Part shown: in pieces, positions 9,801-18,057 of the stretch
Numbering within the stretch: the first letter of the stretch is position 1
How the letters are laid out: the number at the start of each line of letters is the position of its first letter
NCBI GenBank assembly: GCA_041743975.1
Contig: JBGTLT010000183.1
Coordinates: 1-64,000 of the forward strand
Length of the DNA: 64,000 nt
Reading direction: 5' to 3'
Source: JTS-RE37 sp041743975
GTDB lineage: Bacteria > Bacteroidota > Bacteroidia > Flavobacteriales > Flavobacteriaceae
The notes under the pieces: model-generated
Told to the model about the DNA's origin: nothing
Databases searched by the model: none
The model's input: the letters and a program-made list of their open reading frames with translations, nothing else
Program-made: the position numbers and the translations under genes

Positions 9801-10222
9801 TTGCAAACAGGAAAAACAGGAAAGCCATCTTCGCAAGACCCATGGTCCTGATCACGGATGCGCTTTGCTACAGCGCATCTGACATGTTTGCCGCGGGTTT
9901 TCAGGATCATAAATTAGGAATGGTCATCGGTACCCATACCAATACCGGTGCAGGGGGTGCCAATGTGTGGACACACGAAACACTTCGAAAGCTTATCGCA
10001 AACGCGGGTGTGGCCTATAATTTGCTGGAACAACTGCCTGAAGGCGCAAATTTCAATTTTGCCGTAAGACGCATTCTGCGAAAGAATGATGACCCTATTG
10101 AAGATCTCGGCATTGCACCCGATGTCTTCCATAAGATTACAAGAAAGGACCTGCTCGAAGGCAATGCCGATCTTATCAGGAAAGCCCTGGGTAGCTTACG
10201 GGAAATGGTTCGGCCTGAATAG
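6884..10222 (+). CDS. Amidohydrolase fused to an S41-type (tricorn-like) peptidase
   Basis: One 1112-residue frame joins two enzyme folds. Residues about 1-400 are an amidohydrolase of the chlorohydrolase/cytosine deaminase type, with PGMIELHNH (metal ligands His76 and His78), further His residues in LNGIHCTAL and LHLSEG, and the metal Asp287 in ALGSDWSPSG. After a linker of about 200 residues the C-terminal half is S41-like: His651 in RDLHTRY, the fold marker ALILDIRGNGGG near 890, and Ser997 in CYSASDMFAAG. The Lys of Prc/CtpA proteases (GKG) is replaced by GAGG, as in His-Ser tricorn-type members. No signal peptide is seen, so the protein is probably cytoplasmic. It is likely co-transcribed with the UDG-like gene 4 bp upstream. 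Substrates are unknown. Confidence 0.88.
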   Translation: MADQPIHSHFNLKYALEGRIVTMDSESTVLDRGRIFIENGIIVDIRPMDGGYPAGYNSTDIIKSGGTIYPGMIELHNHLPYNILPYWVADRQYTNHQQWKTVKGYRVNVTGPMQTLGKTPGFPEAIVRYVECKSLIGGVTTSQGITLANSTLTKKVFHGIIRNVEETNEAELPEALTRIADIGPGQAQAFNALLAPDKTRLLHLSEGIDDRARSFFTNLQIDADQWAITPKLNGIHCTALKPEDFEIMGARGGSMTWSPMSNLVLYGATADIRAAKEHNITIALGSDWSPSGSKNMLEELKVAYLVSQHHGDTVMFSNEELVRMVTSNPAAILGWEGVLGSLQAGAKADMLIVNGYLDDPYLKLIDATEKSLLGVIINGVPRCAQSRILNKFDFEENDIETFKIGTSERYLYLRELNHDEALPPVSLKNATDIIGGGLQHLTQLAADLEEAHGGGMLSASDNPFEMEWFLVPDYHIDINEDDLEEGHLEWGAGVAFSEVAEPLPLDKLTVIDDPEHFRRMAQHPIPDYIRKKLPAYYGFPALVLDSSTYEVENSRLNDFQELMTLEVFLKSSSNLSVDDKLCILRQAQIILDEIYVHKILKKSMYAVNPGDRIDLMIRDIRFNVINNVDYREDRNFHKELLSVFSSLRDLHTRYILPYPYKNRFAFLPFLIEEYYATQEDSDPKYIITTVFSEIFKEQSNIRAGLEVLYWNNIPIARAIELNSANQSGSNREARLARGLDTLTIRSLSTSIPPDEYKVTITCRDQDTGENMLLDFEWLVSYYPPYFDKAGDKLNATMIAMGFDYDTLSVNQMKANLYSDISTEAKIKKKSTWLRPLHFPKSMKGKLVADPGTGFQAAYIRIYTFSVASAENFVSDFKQMLQQLEADGAQALILDIRGNGGGLITASELLLALLVGRKIEFQKAQFINSELTLQLCEKYDADNAILDLSPWIRSIGLSKRTGDYYSRGYPITSLANRKNRKAIFARPMVLITDALCYSASDMFAAGFQDHKLGMVIGTHTNTGAGGANVWTHETLRKLIANAGVAYNLLEQLPEGANFNFAVRRILRKNDDPIEDLGIAPDVFHKITRKDLLEGNADLIRKALGSLREMVRPE

Positions 10223-10225
10223 GAT

Positions 10226-11449
10226 TTAGGACACTTTAATATGTCGCATCCTTTCGAGGGTTTCCAGCGCGTAATCAGTACCCAAAGCAGCATCAAGCTT
10301 CAGGGATTCTTCCCTGCCCAATGTATAATACATATAGTTGGTATCAGGCCGGGCATAACAAAGGATGAGATCGGTCAGCACATTATAGGCCCCCTTGGTC
10401 TTATTCGGAATTCCGTAACTGGCCGCTGCAAAAGATGAACAGTCGATCACCTGGTCCCTGTTGTTGATATAACTCCTTCCCGCAATGACCTGGCAACCCG
10501 CGGAAAAGTTAGTGCTTCCAATGCCCGACCAGTGGATATTGATAGTGTTGTTGGTTACCGGGTCGAGCCCGGATTTAAGATCCGTTTCCGTAAGGGCGTT
10601 GTCGTCATCCCTGTCACGGTATACCAGTACGCCATTTTGGTAAGGTTTAAGGGCGCGGTATATTTTGGCCTCATTAAAGATTTTATGCCACCCAAAACGG
10701 TATTTATGCTGCCCTTCAACCAGAAATGCTTCGTCCTTCCGATCACTTAATGACTGGCTGGGGTCTGTTGACCCCCAAAATTTAAAGACAAGGCCATTGA
10801 TCAGCAGAATAAAAATATCATCATTTTCGCGTTTATGCTGCCGGCTGTCCTGTGCCCTCCGGATCCCTATAAGGTGGACCTCTTTCGGGTCAAATTCCCA
10901 CTCGCTGACCTTACGGGTGTCGGTGGGTTTGTTAAAAAGCGAAACCTGGGTGAGAATGGGATGTGGGTTTTGAAGGTAATGGATTTTGGCTTTTTCCAGA
11001 AGTCCGATCCATTTGTCATATTCCGGGGATCTGTTCCCCGGTCCGTTAGGATCCCAGCATTCGCCCCATTCCGATACGAATCCGGCAGCTTGCCACCGGT
11101 CTATATGCTTCATGGTAGTGTTTCCTACAATACCATCCGGTACCATTTCACTGATTCCTTCAATGGTACGCACATACTCCTGGAACAAACGGGTACCAGC
11201 CTGTGTAACATAACCGAATACACCGTCTGCTGTAGCCCTGGGCATAAAACCAGCGGCTTTAAGGAATTCCTGCAAAGCTGCCACCTGGTTACCGGGGGCT
11301 TCACTGAAGTGTCGCCATTTGGTATTGTCATCATCACGGAATGATTGTTTATCGAGAAGCAGCCCATCCATATGATAGGGTTTCAGGAATTGTTTCAGTT
11401 CGGGGGGTTTTTTGCCGGAATCGAATTTTCCAAGTAATAAGGTGCTCAT
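10226..11449 (-). CDS. Peptidoglycan-binding protein with a YkuD-like His/Cys motif
   Basis: A 407-residue protein. Residues about 50-120 form a PG_binding_1 repeat (VAALQEFLKAAGF, ATADGVFGYVTQAGTRLFQ, VPDGIVGNTT). The C-terminal half contains NIHWSGIGSTNFSAGCQVI, which resembles the HxG...SxGC active-site pattern of L,D-transpeptidase/YkuD-type or phage endolysin-like enzymes. No signal peptide is visible, so export would need another route, or lysis. It lies downstream of the nSTAND/TIR pair and is convergent with the amidohydrolase-S41 gene, whose end is 3 bp away. In a conflict locus it could be a cell-wall-directed lysis effector. That is inference, and a phage-derived or extracellular-injection role is also possible. 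Confidence 0.7.
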   Translation of the reverse strand: MSTLLLGKFDSGKKPPELKQFLKPYHMDGLLLDKQSFRDDDNTKWRHFSEAPGNQVAALQEFLKAAGFMPRATADGVFGYVTQAGTRLFQEYVRTIEGISEMVPDGIVGNTTMKHIDRWQAAGFVSEWGECWDPNGPGNRSPEYDKWIGLLEKAKIHYLQNPHPILTQVSLFNKPTDTRKVSEWEFDPKEVHLIGIRRAQDSRQHKRENDDIFILLINGLVFKFWGSTDPSQSLSDRKDEAFLVEGQHKYRFGWHKIFNEAKIYRALKPYQNGVLVYRDRDDDNALTETDLKSGLDPVTNNTINIHWSGIGSTNFSAGCQVIAGRSYINNRDQVIDCSSFAAASYGIPNKTKGAYNVLTDLILCYARPDTNYMYYTLGREESLKLDAALGTDYALETLERMRHIKVS

Positions 11450-11539
11450 GGTACATTGTTTTTAGTTGTTATTATTATTCTGAAGTCTCGGTATAAGCCT
11501 TCCGCCAACCGTAAGGGGAATCGGCTGGGAGGCACGGTT

Positions 11540-13720
11540 CTATTTTTTCGACTGCATTTTCGAGCTGCTTTCTATTTCCCGTAAATAATTTTGGAATTTC
11601 TTCATTTCCTCCCTGGCTTGCGGGCCAACCGCAACCTTCCCACTGCGGATATTGCCCTCCAGGGTTTGGAGGGTTTTAGCAGCATAATCGAGCATATCGG
11701 GAGTCCAGGCTTCTTTGCTGGTCCGGTTGAGGAAATATAAGGTATTCACCAATTCCTGGGGGGACAAACTCCCGATGTTACCTTCCTGAAGTGATGAGAG
11801 GAATTCATATATTACTTTTGAATTCCCGGCATCCCGGTCAATCTTTTGTTGCAGCTCTTTCCTGCGGTTACTGGCTTCAGATTGTTCTTTATCCTCGATA
11901 TTCCGGATGGCAGGGGACTCTAATTTATTCCTGGTTGTTGTAATGAGGCCACCCACTTGTTGGGAAACTTCTTCCAGTTTGTTTTTAGTATTGTAATCTG
12001 TAATGGGTACCTGGGCGATAATATTCTGAATGGAATCCTTGGCGCCTTCCAATAATTTTAATTGCTGAAGGGCCTCGTCTTTTTCTTTGGTTGCTTCCCT
12101 CATGCGTAACTCGTTGAGTTTGGCAATCTCCTTAGCGGTATTCGCAATCTCCCTGGCGGTATAGGTGGCGTATAAGGCGAATCCTACCACCACAATTAAA
12201 GCAACCATACCTATGACAAGGGAACGCAGTTTTTTTTGGGACGCTATTTCTTTTTCCAGTCTCTCCTTCTCGATCCGTTCATTTTCTATCCATTGCTTCC
12301 TGCTGTCCTCCAAATAAACCATGGCTCCCTCATAGCCTTTTTTGTACCTGTTGGCCCATACGGCAACCGGGTTTAATTTTTGTTCCCAGTTCAGGGCTAT
12401 CTGAAGTTCACTTCCTGTCAGGAAATCTTTTTTATTTTGTTTGTGCAGGGTAGCAGCCTCATGCAGTCGAAGGTAATTGGCAGCTGAGTCTGCTTCTTCA
12501 TCCATCCATTTGTTGAGCTGCCCCCATTGCCGGATCAAACTTTCATGTGATATATCAATAACTTTATCGTCGGTATTGGCAATATTGTTTACGATCAAAA
12601 AAGACCGTTGGCCGTCGATGAAGCGGTCAATGATCCCCAGCAACTTTTCCCTGTTTTCTCCGGTCAGGGATTCCAGGTCGCTGAGCAACACAGGGCGCCG
12701 GGTCCTGCGTCCGTGTTCATCCGTAGTGGTCAATGCCTGAAATATGGTTTTGGCAATCCCCGCTTCCTGCTGATCCATTCCGGTCAGGGCTTCATCTGCA
12801 TGCTTGGAAAGTGCTTTTTCGATACCGCCGATAACCTGGAAATCATCCATATCCATCTCGCCGGTTTTATCAAAATTGGCCTCATGGTCCCATATACGCA
12901 TCAGGGCATGTTGCAACAAGGGCAATTCATCTTTAACCATTCCTACAACGTTCAACAAATGGGAGGTAAGTGCAGGATTGAGCTTTCCGCCGTAAAGTGT
13001 AGCGGGGCCAGTGATGGCCATTTTAAGCTGCATCCGGTTCAACTTGGGAACCAGGAAAAGGCTGTGGTTCATGATTTCCGGCAGTCCGGAAAACTGGGTA
13101 CAATCCCCCAAAAAATCCGAACGCATGGTAATGACCACATACAGCAGTACAACGGTTTGCCGCGAAAGTTCCAACAGGATGTGGACAAAATCAATGGCCT
13201 CATCTTTTTTCGCTGTATCTTCCTGTTCCATGGCAAAACGGAATAGTTCCTCAAACTGGTCTGCCAGTACGAAGAAGTTCTGGTTCAAATCCTGCTTATA
13301 TTGCAACAACAGGTCTGTAACGGCTGCAGCTCCTTCTTCTCTGATCCGGGAAACGATGACAGAAATTTTCTCTGATTTAAATTCCGGATCCAGTTGCGCC
13401 AGGAGGGATTCCACCAGGTTATACAGGGGGCTTTGGCCGGGCCTCATGATAGAGATGCACCAGTTGTCACTATTCTGTATAAGGTAACCTGCCTTCAGGG
13501 CAGGGATTACACCGGCACGCAACAGGGAGGATTTACCACAGCCGGAACTTCCCACTACCGCTACAAACCGGTGAATATGCAATTTTTGGAGCAATTCCAG
13601 GATCTGGTCATTGCGGCCAAAGAACAACAGGCTTTCGTCTATGTCGAATGGCCTCAGGCCCACATAGGGATTGGTCATTACCAAGGGTTGTGATGTGCTG
13701 TTTTTAACTGGGGCTGCCAT
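11540..13720 (-). CDS. nSTAND1-type NTPase with transmembrane segment and coiled-coil C-terminus
   Basis: A 726-residue STAND NTPase. The start matches the family (NPYVGLRPFDIDESLLFFGR). Walker A GSSGCGKSS is at residues 57-65 and the Walker B-like VLADQFEELF at 151-160. The winged-helix-like region continues through VIDISHESLIRQWGQL. A single hydrophobic membrane segment lies at about 499-520 (VIGMVALIVVVGFALYATY), followed by a Lys/Glu/Gln-rich coiled coil. It lacks the WD40 sensor of the STAND gene at 1437-4100, so the two differ in their sensor half. It begins 5 bp after the stop codon of the multi-TIR gene, a standard TIR-STAND pairing in Bacteroidota, and probably relays a signal to that TIR protein. 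Confidence 0.92.
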   Translation of the reverse strand: MAAPVKNSTSQPLVMTNPYVGLRPFDIDESLLFFGRNDQILELLQKLHIHRFVAVVGSSGCGKSSLLRAGVIPALKAGYLIQNSDNWCISIMRPGQSPLYNLVESLLAQLDPEFKSEKISVIVSRIREEGAAAVTDLLLQYKQDLNQNFFVLADQFEELFRFAMEQEDTAKKDEAIDFVHILLELSRQTVVLLYVVITMRSDFLGDCTQFSGLPEIMNHSLFLVPKLNRMQLKMAITGPATLYGGKLNPALTSHLLNVVGMVKDELPLLQHALMRIWDHEANFDKTGEMDMDDFQVIGGIEKALSKHADEALTGMDQQEAGIAKTIFQALTTTDEHGRRTRRPVLLSDLESLTGENREKLLGIIDRFIDGQRSFLIVNNIANTDDKVIDISHESLIRQWGQLNKWMDEEADSAANYLRLHEAATLHKQNKKDFLTGSELQIALNWEQKLNPVAVWANRYKKGYEGAMVYLEDSRKQWIENERIEKERLEKEIASQKKLRSLVIGMVALIVVVGFALYATYTAREIANTAKEIAKLNELRMREATKEKDEALQQLKLLEGAKDSIQNIIAQVPITDYNTKNKLEEVSQQVGGLITTTRNKLESPAIRNIEDKEQSEASNRRKELQQKIDRDAGNSKVIYEFLSSLQEGNIGSLSPQELVNTLYFLNRTSKEAWTPDMLDYAAKTLQTLEGNIRSGKVAVGPQAREEMKKFQNYLREIESSSKMQSKK

Positions 13721-13725
13721 ACGGT

Positions 13726-15231
13726 TCAGCTGGATTTTAAATCTGTTAAAAATTGACGGATCACTTCTTTATCCAAAGCCTTTTCATTGCTGCTGTCAAC
13801 AACATTTATCTTCAGGAATTTTTGATTCAGTACCAGCTCATCTACGTCTTTATGAGGGGGCGCCAGGTAGATATAAAAATCATCGATAGGGTAGTTGTGG
13901 GTAATAATTAGCTGGAGTGCTGCACTCATTCTTTCCAGGACCCATTCCCTGGAAGCTTTTCCATACAGGAAGATCAGTTTTCTTACCTGGCTTATCCTGT
14001 TGCCCAGCAAATTGATGTTTTTTCTGGGATCATCTTCCTGGGGATTGATAAAGGGTTGAATCTGGTTTTCGATGAGCGTCTTACTCAATTCCAGGGCATA
14101 CAATTGGTCATTATAATGGGTGTCAAGCAGCACCTGAACCTTTCCGGCCTCCTTTTGTTTCTTGGTTTGCATGGCTTTGAGCTGGGCTGCCAAATCAATA
14201 ATTTCCCCTGCCAGCTTACTTTTAGGGCCCCGTACAAATTCGTACGGTTTATCAAATGTTTTTCCCCTTTCCATGTTATCCAGAAATATCCTGTGGTTTT
14301 CTTCCTCTATACCGGCCAGTTCTGTTTCCGCCGGTAGCCAGATCATCTGGGGTACGGCAGAAGCAAGTGCAACTTCAACCTGTTGCTGGGGGTACCAGAA
14401 TTCTGGTGCCCCAACGATCTCCCGGCCAGGATACCCATCCAGCAGGTGTACGGCCAGATCTGTCTTTTTCAGGGCTTCCTCAGTAGCCTCCTTGTGCGCC
14501 TCCAGGGCGTCCGGGGGTGGAATTCCTGTAATTACCCGGTATCCTTCCTTTTCCAGTTCCGCTATGGTACGTTTGCGCTGGGTCCGAAGCGTATCGGCTA
14601 CTTCCCCTAGGAAAATAGTGAATTGCCCGCTATCCTGTTCTCCTTCGTTTACTGCTTCCTTCCCGGTCATATTTTCCTGTAATTCAGTTATCAGGTTCCA
14701 AAGGGCATCCCTGAAATCCTGCATTTGTTTCTGGAATTTTCTTGACCGGGGCTCCAGCGGATCCCCGAAATCATCTTTTTCAGATGCATCATGGAAAGGA
14801 AAACCCGTTGTGCCGGCGAAAGGAGCCGGCCATTCATCATAATGAATGTTGTTGAGCAGCACATGTACTATCCTGGATTTATCACCCACCTTGATTCCCA
14901 TGGGATCTTTTTGGGTTTTTTTACAAAATAAATCAAGTTCCTCCAGGCAATACTTTGATTTCTGATATCCCGGGGAATGAATGCAGATCATGATGGCTGC
15001 TTTCTCTATGCCTGCCTGAATGGAATCATCAAACAGTTTGGTGCCATCCAGTTTTTTGTCATCCCACCATATTTTAACCATATCCATACGCCCGTAACGC
15101 CTATCGAGCAACTGCTTAAGATGTGCGTAGAACTGTTCGATCCAACCTTTTTGTCCCTCATTCAGGGTAACATTGTCTACGTGTGCATAACTGATGAAGA
15201 TATCGTTCTCAAAACCAGGAATAAGGGCCAT
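13726..15231 (-). CDS. Multi-domain TIR protein
   Basis: A 501-residue protein. The N-terminal domain (about 1-150) is a clear TIR fold: ENDIFISYAHVDN, the conserved KIWWDDKKLDGTKLFDD loop, and YCLEELDLFCKK carrying the candidate catalytic Glu. The middle (about 210-360) reads like a second Rossmann/TIR-like unit (FLGEVADTLRTQRKRTIAEL, then LAVHLLDGYPGREI). The last 130 residues contain a third (VQVLLDTHYNDQLYALELSK, then RKLIFLYGKASREWVLERM). Only the first keeps an obvious catalytic pattern. It is encoded 5 bp upstream of the nSTAND gene and begins an operon after a 339-bp gap. The probable role is NAD-type nucleotide hydrolysis or signal generation under STAND control. Confidence 0.88.
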   Translation of the reverse strand: MALIPGFENDIFISYAHVDNVTLNEGQKGWIEQFYAHLKQLLDRRYGRMDMVKIWWDDKKLDGTKLFDDSIQAGIEKAAIMICIHSPGYQKSKYCLEELDLFCKKTQKDPMGIKVGDKSRIVHVLLNNIHYDEWPAPFAGTTGFPFHDASEKDDFGDPLEPRSRKFQKQMQDFRDALWNLITELQENMTGKEAVNEGEQDSGQFTIFLGEVADTLRTQRKRTIAELEKEGYRVITGIPPPDALEAHKEATEEALKKTDLAVHLLDGYPGREIVGAPEFWYPQQQVEVALASAVPQMIWLPAETELAGIEEENHRIFLDNMERGKTFDKPYEFVRGPKSKLAGEIIDLAAQLKAMQTKKQKEAGKVQVLLDTHYNDQLYALELSKTLIENQIQPFINPQEDDPRKNINLLGNRISQVRKLIFLYGKASREWVLERMSAALQLIITHNYPIDDFYIYLAPPHKDVDELVLNQKFLKINVVDSSNEKALDKEVIRQFLTDLKSS

Positions 15232-15570
15232 GCGTATTTGTTTATATTAAAATATGAAAACCTGGAACGGATTTGGAACCCGTTATTTCCAAAGCGTATT
15301 ATACATTAAATTTCATATGGGGGAAGTAAGATACTGCTCAATTTAATTCCGATACAATATCTTAATTATACTTTCCGGAATCCTGGTGCCTGACCAGCGC
15401 GCCATCCCTTTAAGGCCGGATTTTGTTCGCTGAACAGGATTGGCACGACCCGGCAATTTTTAAAAAACGACCTTGTAATAGTTGCTTAAAACTAAGAAAA
15501 TTCTGATACATACGGGGCTATTTCCGTAAAAAAGAGGGCTCATCCTTCCGTATCAAAACAGTTTTCGGCT
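15232..15570. promoter_or_regulatory. Intergenic region upstream of the multi-TIR / nSTAND operon
   Basis: A 339-bp gap between the CHAT gene (ends 15571) and the multi-TIR gene, both on the minus strand. It likely separates two transcription units and contains the promoter for the TIR-STAND-peptidoglycan genes. The part next to the TIR start is AT-rich (TTTATATTAAAATATGAAAA at 15240-15259). No clear terminator with a T-run and no confident promoter boxes were found. Confidence 0.4.
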
Positions 15571-17532
15571 TCAGGGAACATCCAATAATTGCTCAAGGGA
15601 GGGCAGTAATTGCCGTAGTGCTGCCGCTCTATCCTTCAGGAGGGGTGGAAATTTTTGGGGATACAGCTCAGGCCACCATTGGAGATACCGTTCCAATTGC
15701 CTCGCTGTGGATTCTTTGACCGGATTGAATACAGCCCCCTTTTCCGCAATTTTGCGGAGGTAATCGGCTGCTATTTCCATGGAAGCATCCCCGGAGCTAC
15801 CCGATGTGGCTGTTAAAGGTTGCAGCAAATACAATTCAGCAAGGGTACCCCATGCCCACGCCCTGTCTTCCTCCTTTTTTGCCTTATTTTCCTCCCTTTC
15901 AGCCATGGTCTTTACGGTATACCAGTACGCAATATCTTCCTGCAGTGACCCCGTCGTAATCGCTTTTAAGGAAAGGTATTGTATGGTAGTCCAATGGCTC
16001 GAAAGATTGGCTTGTAAGCCGCCGTGGTAAAAGTTTCTGGCCTTTTCAAGGGATTCCATGGACATTTTCAGCAAGTTCTCTTTTTGTGGCAGGTTGAAGG
16101 AGATCATCCGGTACTGGAACTCCGCTTTTCGTTTATAGGCACTACCCAATAACCCGAGGTGTTCTGATTGTAAGGAATCTGATGGGAAGGTGCTTTCCAG
16201 TTTATTGGCTGGGTCCAGGTGGGCTGACAAGTCGGATATGGAGCTGTCAAGCCTGCTATCCAAATCACTCTGGGCTTTGTCTTTCTGGTCTTTCTCCAGT
16301 TTTACCCAGTACTTAAACAAGTGGTCTACCCATGCATTGGTGGTCTTCATGGAACCAAAGAGTTGTTTAAGCCGTGCCCAGGCTAACTGGTCCTCTATAT
16401 CTTCCGGGAACCTTGAGTAGGCTACCAGGCTTGCCCAGTCATGGTTTTGTTCTTTCCTCAGTTCCATCCTTGAATGGTATAAGGCAAGTCTGGGATCCAT
16501 GGCGTTGAGCAATTGCCGGTAGAGGGTCCGGATCAGGGTTACCGAGCCCTCCTGAGTCAGGGGAAACTGGGAAGCAAAAATGCAGGGAATCCCCCGGGTA
16601 TGCAACTGGTACGCCAGGCTACCACTCGGCATAATGGTGTTCCCCACATGCCCGCTGTCACAAACAGCCAGGGTCACTACAGCCGGGGTAAAGCCGGGAG
16701 TGGCAGGTACCCGTGCAGCTGCAAGTTGATCCCCGGTTACTTTTTGAACCGAATCCAGGGTACCAGGCTGGCAAAGCAGGAGTCGGAATTCCGTGACCCC
16801 AAAATTCAGTGTTTGGCCGCCATGGGCCAGGATATGGATATGGGTATATGCCTTGTTTGCATCAATCCCCTGCTGTAGTGCTTTTTGTAAGGAAGTAACG
16901 GAGGCGTTGGGAACCTCGGTCAGAAATTCAGACATATCGGCCTTTGGAACCGGGCTTGCTTTGTCAGGTTTGCAAAAAGGCCGGACAATATTTTCCAGGA
17001 CTGCCAGATGTTCCTTGTAGGGCACAGTCATCTCGGGGTTGGGTTGCGCCCAGGCAAAAAGTATCCGTGACTGGTGAGGCCAGGTATAATTGGATTCTGT
17101 TTCCTGCCTAACCTCCCGGGTCAACATTATCTTTCTTTCAGGGTGGGCAAGCAATGGTATTTTTTGTCCCCCAGCTATCCCGGGAGGGGTGGGAATGAAT
17201 TCAAACGGTAATTGTGCCAGTTCAAATGGGGTGGTTACCAGTCGGATGTGCATATCTTCAGAATCACCTTCGTCAATTTTCAGATATTTTAAGTCGTGGA
17301 ATATCTGGGATGTCAGTGTTTCGAAAGATGAAATGGCCCGCAGGGATGTATCCGGGTCGGGATCGTTGTACCGGAGGTCGTTGATCAATTTCAGGAAATC
17401 GGATTGCCCGCAATCGATGGAAAAACTGACCTCCGGTTTGGTGCCGCACATGGAAATATACTTTGTCTCCGCGTTCAATACAAAATTATGGGGCGATCCT
17501 GTCCGGGCTATGCCAATTATCAACGATTTCAT
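15571..17532 (-). CDS. CHAT-domain (caspase-like) protease
   Basis: A 653-residue protein with a CHAT domain in its first 400 residues. The catalytic dyad is visible: His237 in HIHILAHGGQ and Cys291 in LAVCDSGHVGN, followed by IPCIFASQFPLTQEGSV, typical of CHAT cores. The N-terminal part (about 1-150) is a beta-rich region seen ahead of CHAT domains (PFELAQLPFEFIPTPPGIAG). The last 230 residues are helical and likely TPR-like, suggesting substrate or partner binding. CHAT proteases in bacterial defence cleave effectors, including bacterial gasdermins. Two genes upstream in the same direction is the gasdermin-like protein (18058-18792), which makes it the natural candidate substrate. It follows the cupin gene after 81 bp. 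Confidence 0.9.
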   Translation of the reverse strand: MKSLIIGIARTGSPHNFVLNAETKYISMCGTKPEVSFSIDCGQSDFLKLINDLRYNDPDPDTSLRAISSFETLTSQIFHDLKYLKIDEGDSEDMHIRLVTTPFELAQLPFEFIPTPPGIAGGQKIPLLAHPERKIMLTREVRQETESNYTWPHQSRILFAWAQPNPEMTVPYKEHLAVLENIVRPFCKPDKASPVPKADMSEFLTEVPNASVTSLQKALQQGIDANKAYTHIHILAHGGQTLNFGVTEFRLLLCQPGTLDSVQKVTGDQLAAARVPATPGFTPAVVTLAVCDSGHVGNTIMPSGSLAYQLHTRGIPCIFASQFPLTQEGSVTLIRTLYRQLLNAMDPRLALYHSRMELRKEQNHDWASLVAYSRFPEDIEDQLAWARLKQLFGSMKTTNAWVDHLFKYWVKLEKDQKDKAQSDLDSRLDSSISDLSAHLDPANKLESTFPSDSLQSEHLGLLGSAYKRKAEFQYRMISFNLPQKENLLKMSMESLEKARNFYHGGLQANLSSHWTTIQYLSLKAITTGSLQEDIAYWYTVKTMAEREENKAKKEEDRAWAWGTLAELYLLQPLTATSGSSGDASMEIAADYLRKIAEKGAVFNPVKESTARQLERYLQWWPELYPQKFPPLLKDRAAALRQLLPSLEQLLDVP

Positions 17533-17613
17533 AACTTTTTTTGGTTAAGTAACCATACTGGTTTTTAGGCAGTTTGGGATTCTATTTTTTATTAACCCTG
17601 GCTATAATCGAAT

Positions 17614-17991
17614 TTATAATCCAGATTCAGTCATTTTCTTGCCTATATGTTCCATTACTTCACCAAACTCTTTAGAAGGACTGAAATCAATTAACTTCAA
17701 ATCTTCCTCAACAATGGCAGTATGACCTGCCGGCCAATAAAAAACGTCACCAGTCCTGACCACCTCCTCTGAATTATCGTCATATATCAGCCGTATTTCC
17801 CCTTTAATAACGTATCCCCAATGCGGGCAATGGCAACTATTATTCTTTAATCCCTGTAACAATGGTGTAAAGTCAGTTCCCTTGGGAATTTCATTATACG
17901 CAATTGTCATTCCTCCATAACCGGTTATGTTGCGCATTATTGATTCCGGAGTTTGCATCACTATGGGTATATCTTCTTTGTTAATTTTCAT
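17614..17991 (-). CDS. Small single-domain cupin protein
   Basis: A 125-residue cupin. The two conserved motifs are visible: CHCPHWGYVIKGEIRL (motif 1, with His residues and the GxI/V..G turn) and GDVFYWPAGHTAIVEED (motif 2 with PAGH). The cluster of Cys and His in motif 1 (SCHCPHW) could bind metal. The protein has no other domain and no signal peptide. Its position between the CHAT protease and the gasdermin-like gene, all on the same strand with short gaps (81 and 66 bp), suggests membership in the same operon, but what it senses or catalyses cannot be read from sequence. It could also be an unrelated passenger. Confidence 0.82.
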   Translation of the reverse strand: MKINKEDIPIVMQTPESIMRNITGYGGMTIAYNEIPKGTDFTPLLQGLKNNSCHCPHWGYVIKGEIRLIYDDNSEEVVRTGDVFYWPAGHTAIVEEDLKLIDFSPSKEFGEVMEHIGKKMTESGL

Positions 17992-18057
17992 GCTGTTAAT
18001 TATTTAGGGTTTAATTCATGTCCAATTGGAATATCATGGTATAAAGTAGAATGCATT

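Noticed and set aside
6884..10222. Possible frameshift joining two separate genes
   Set aside because: One continuous reading frame covers both domains without a stop or re-initiation site, and both motif sets are intact, so a genuine fusion is preferred.
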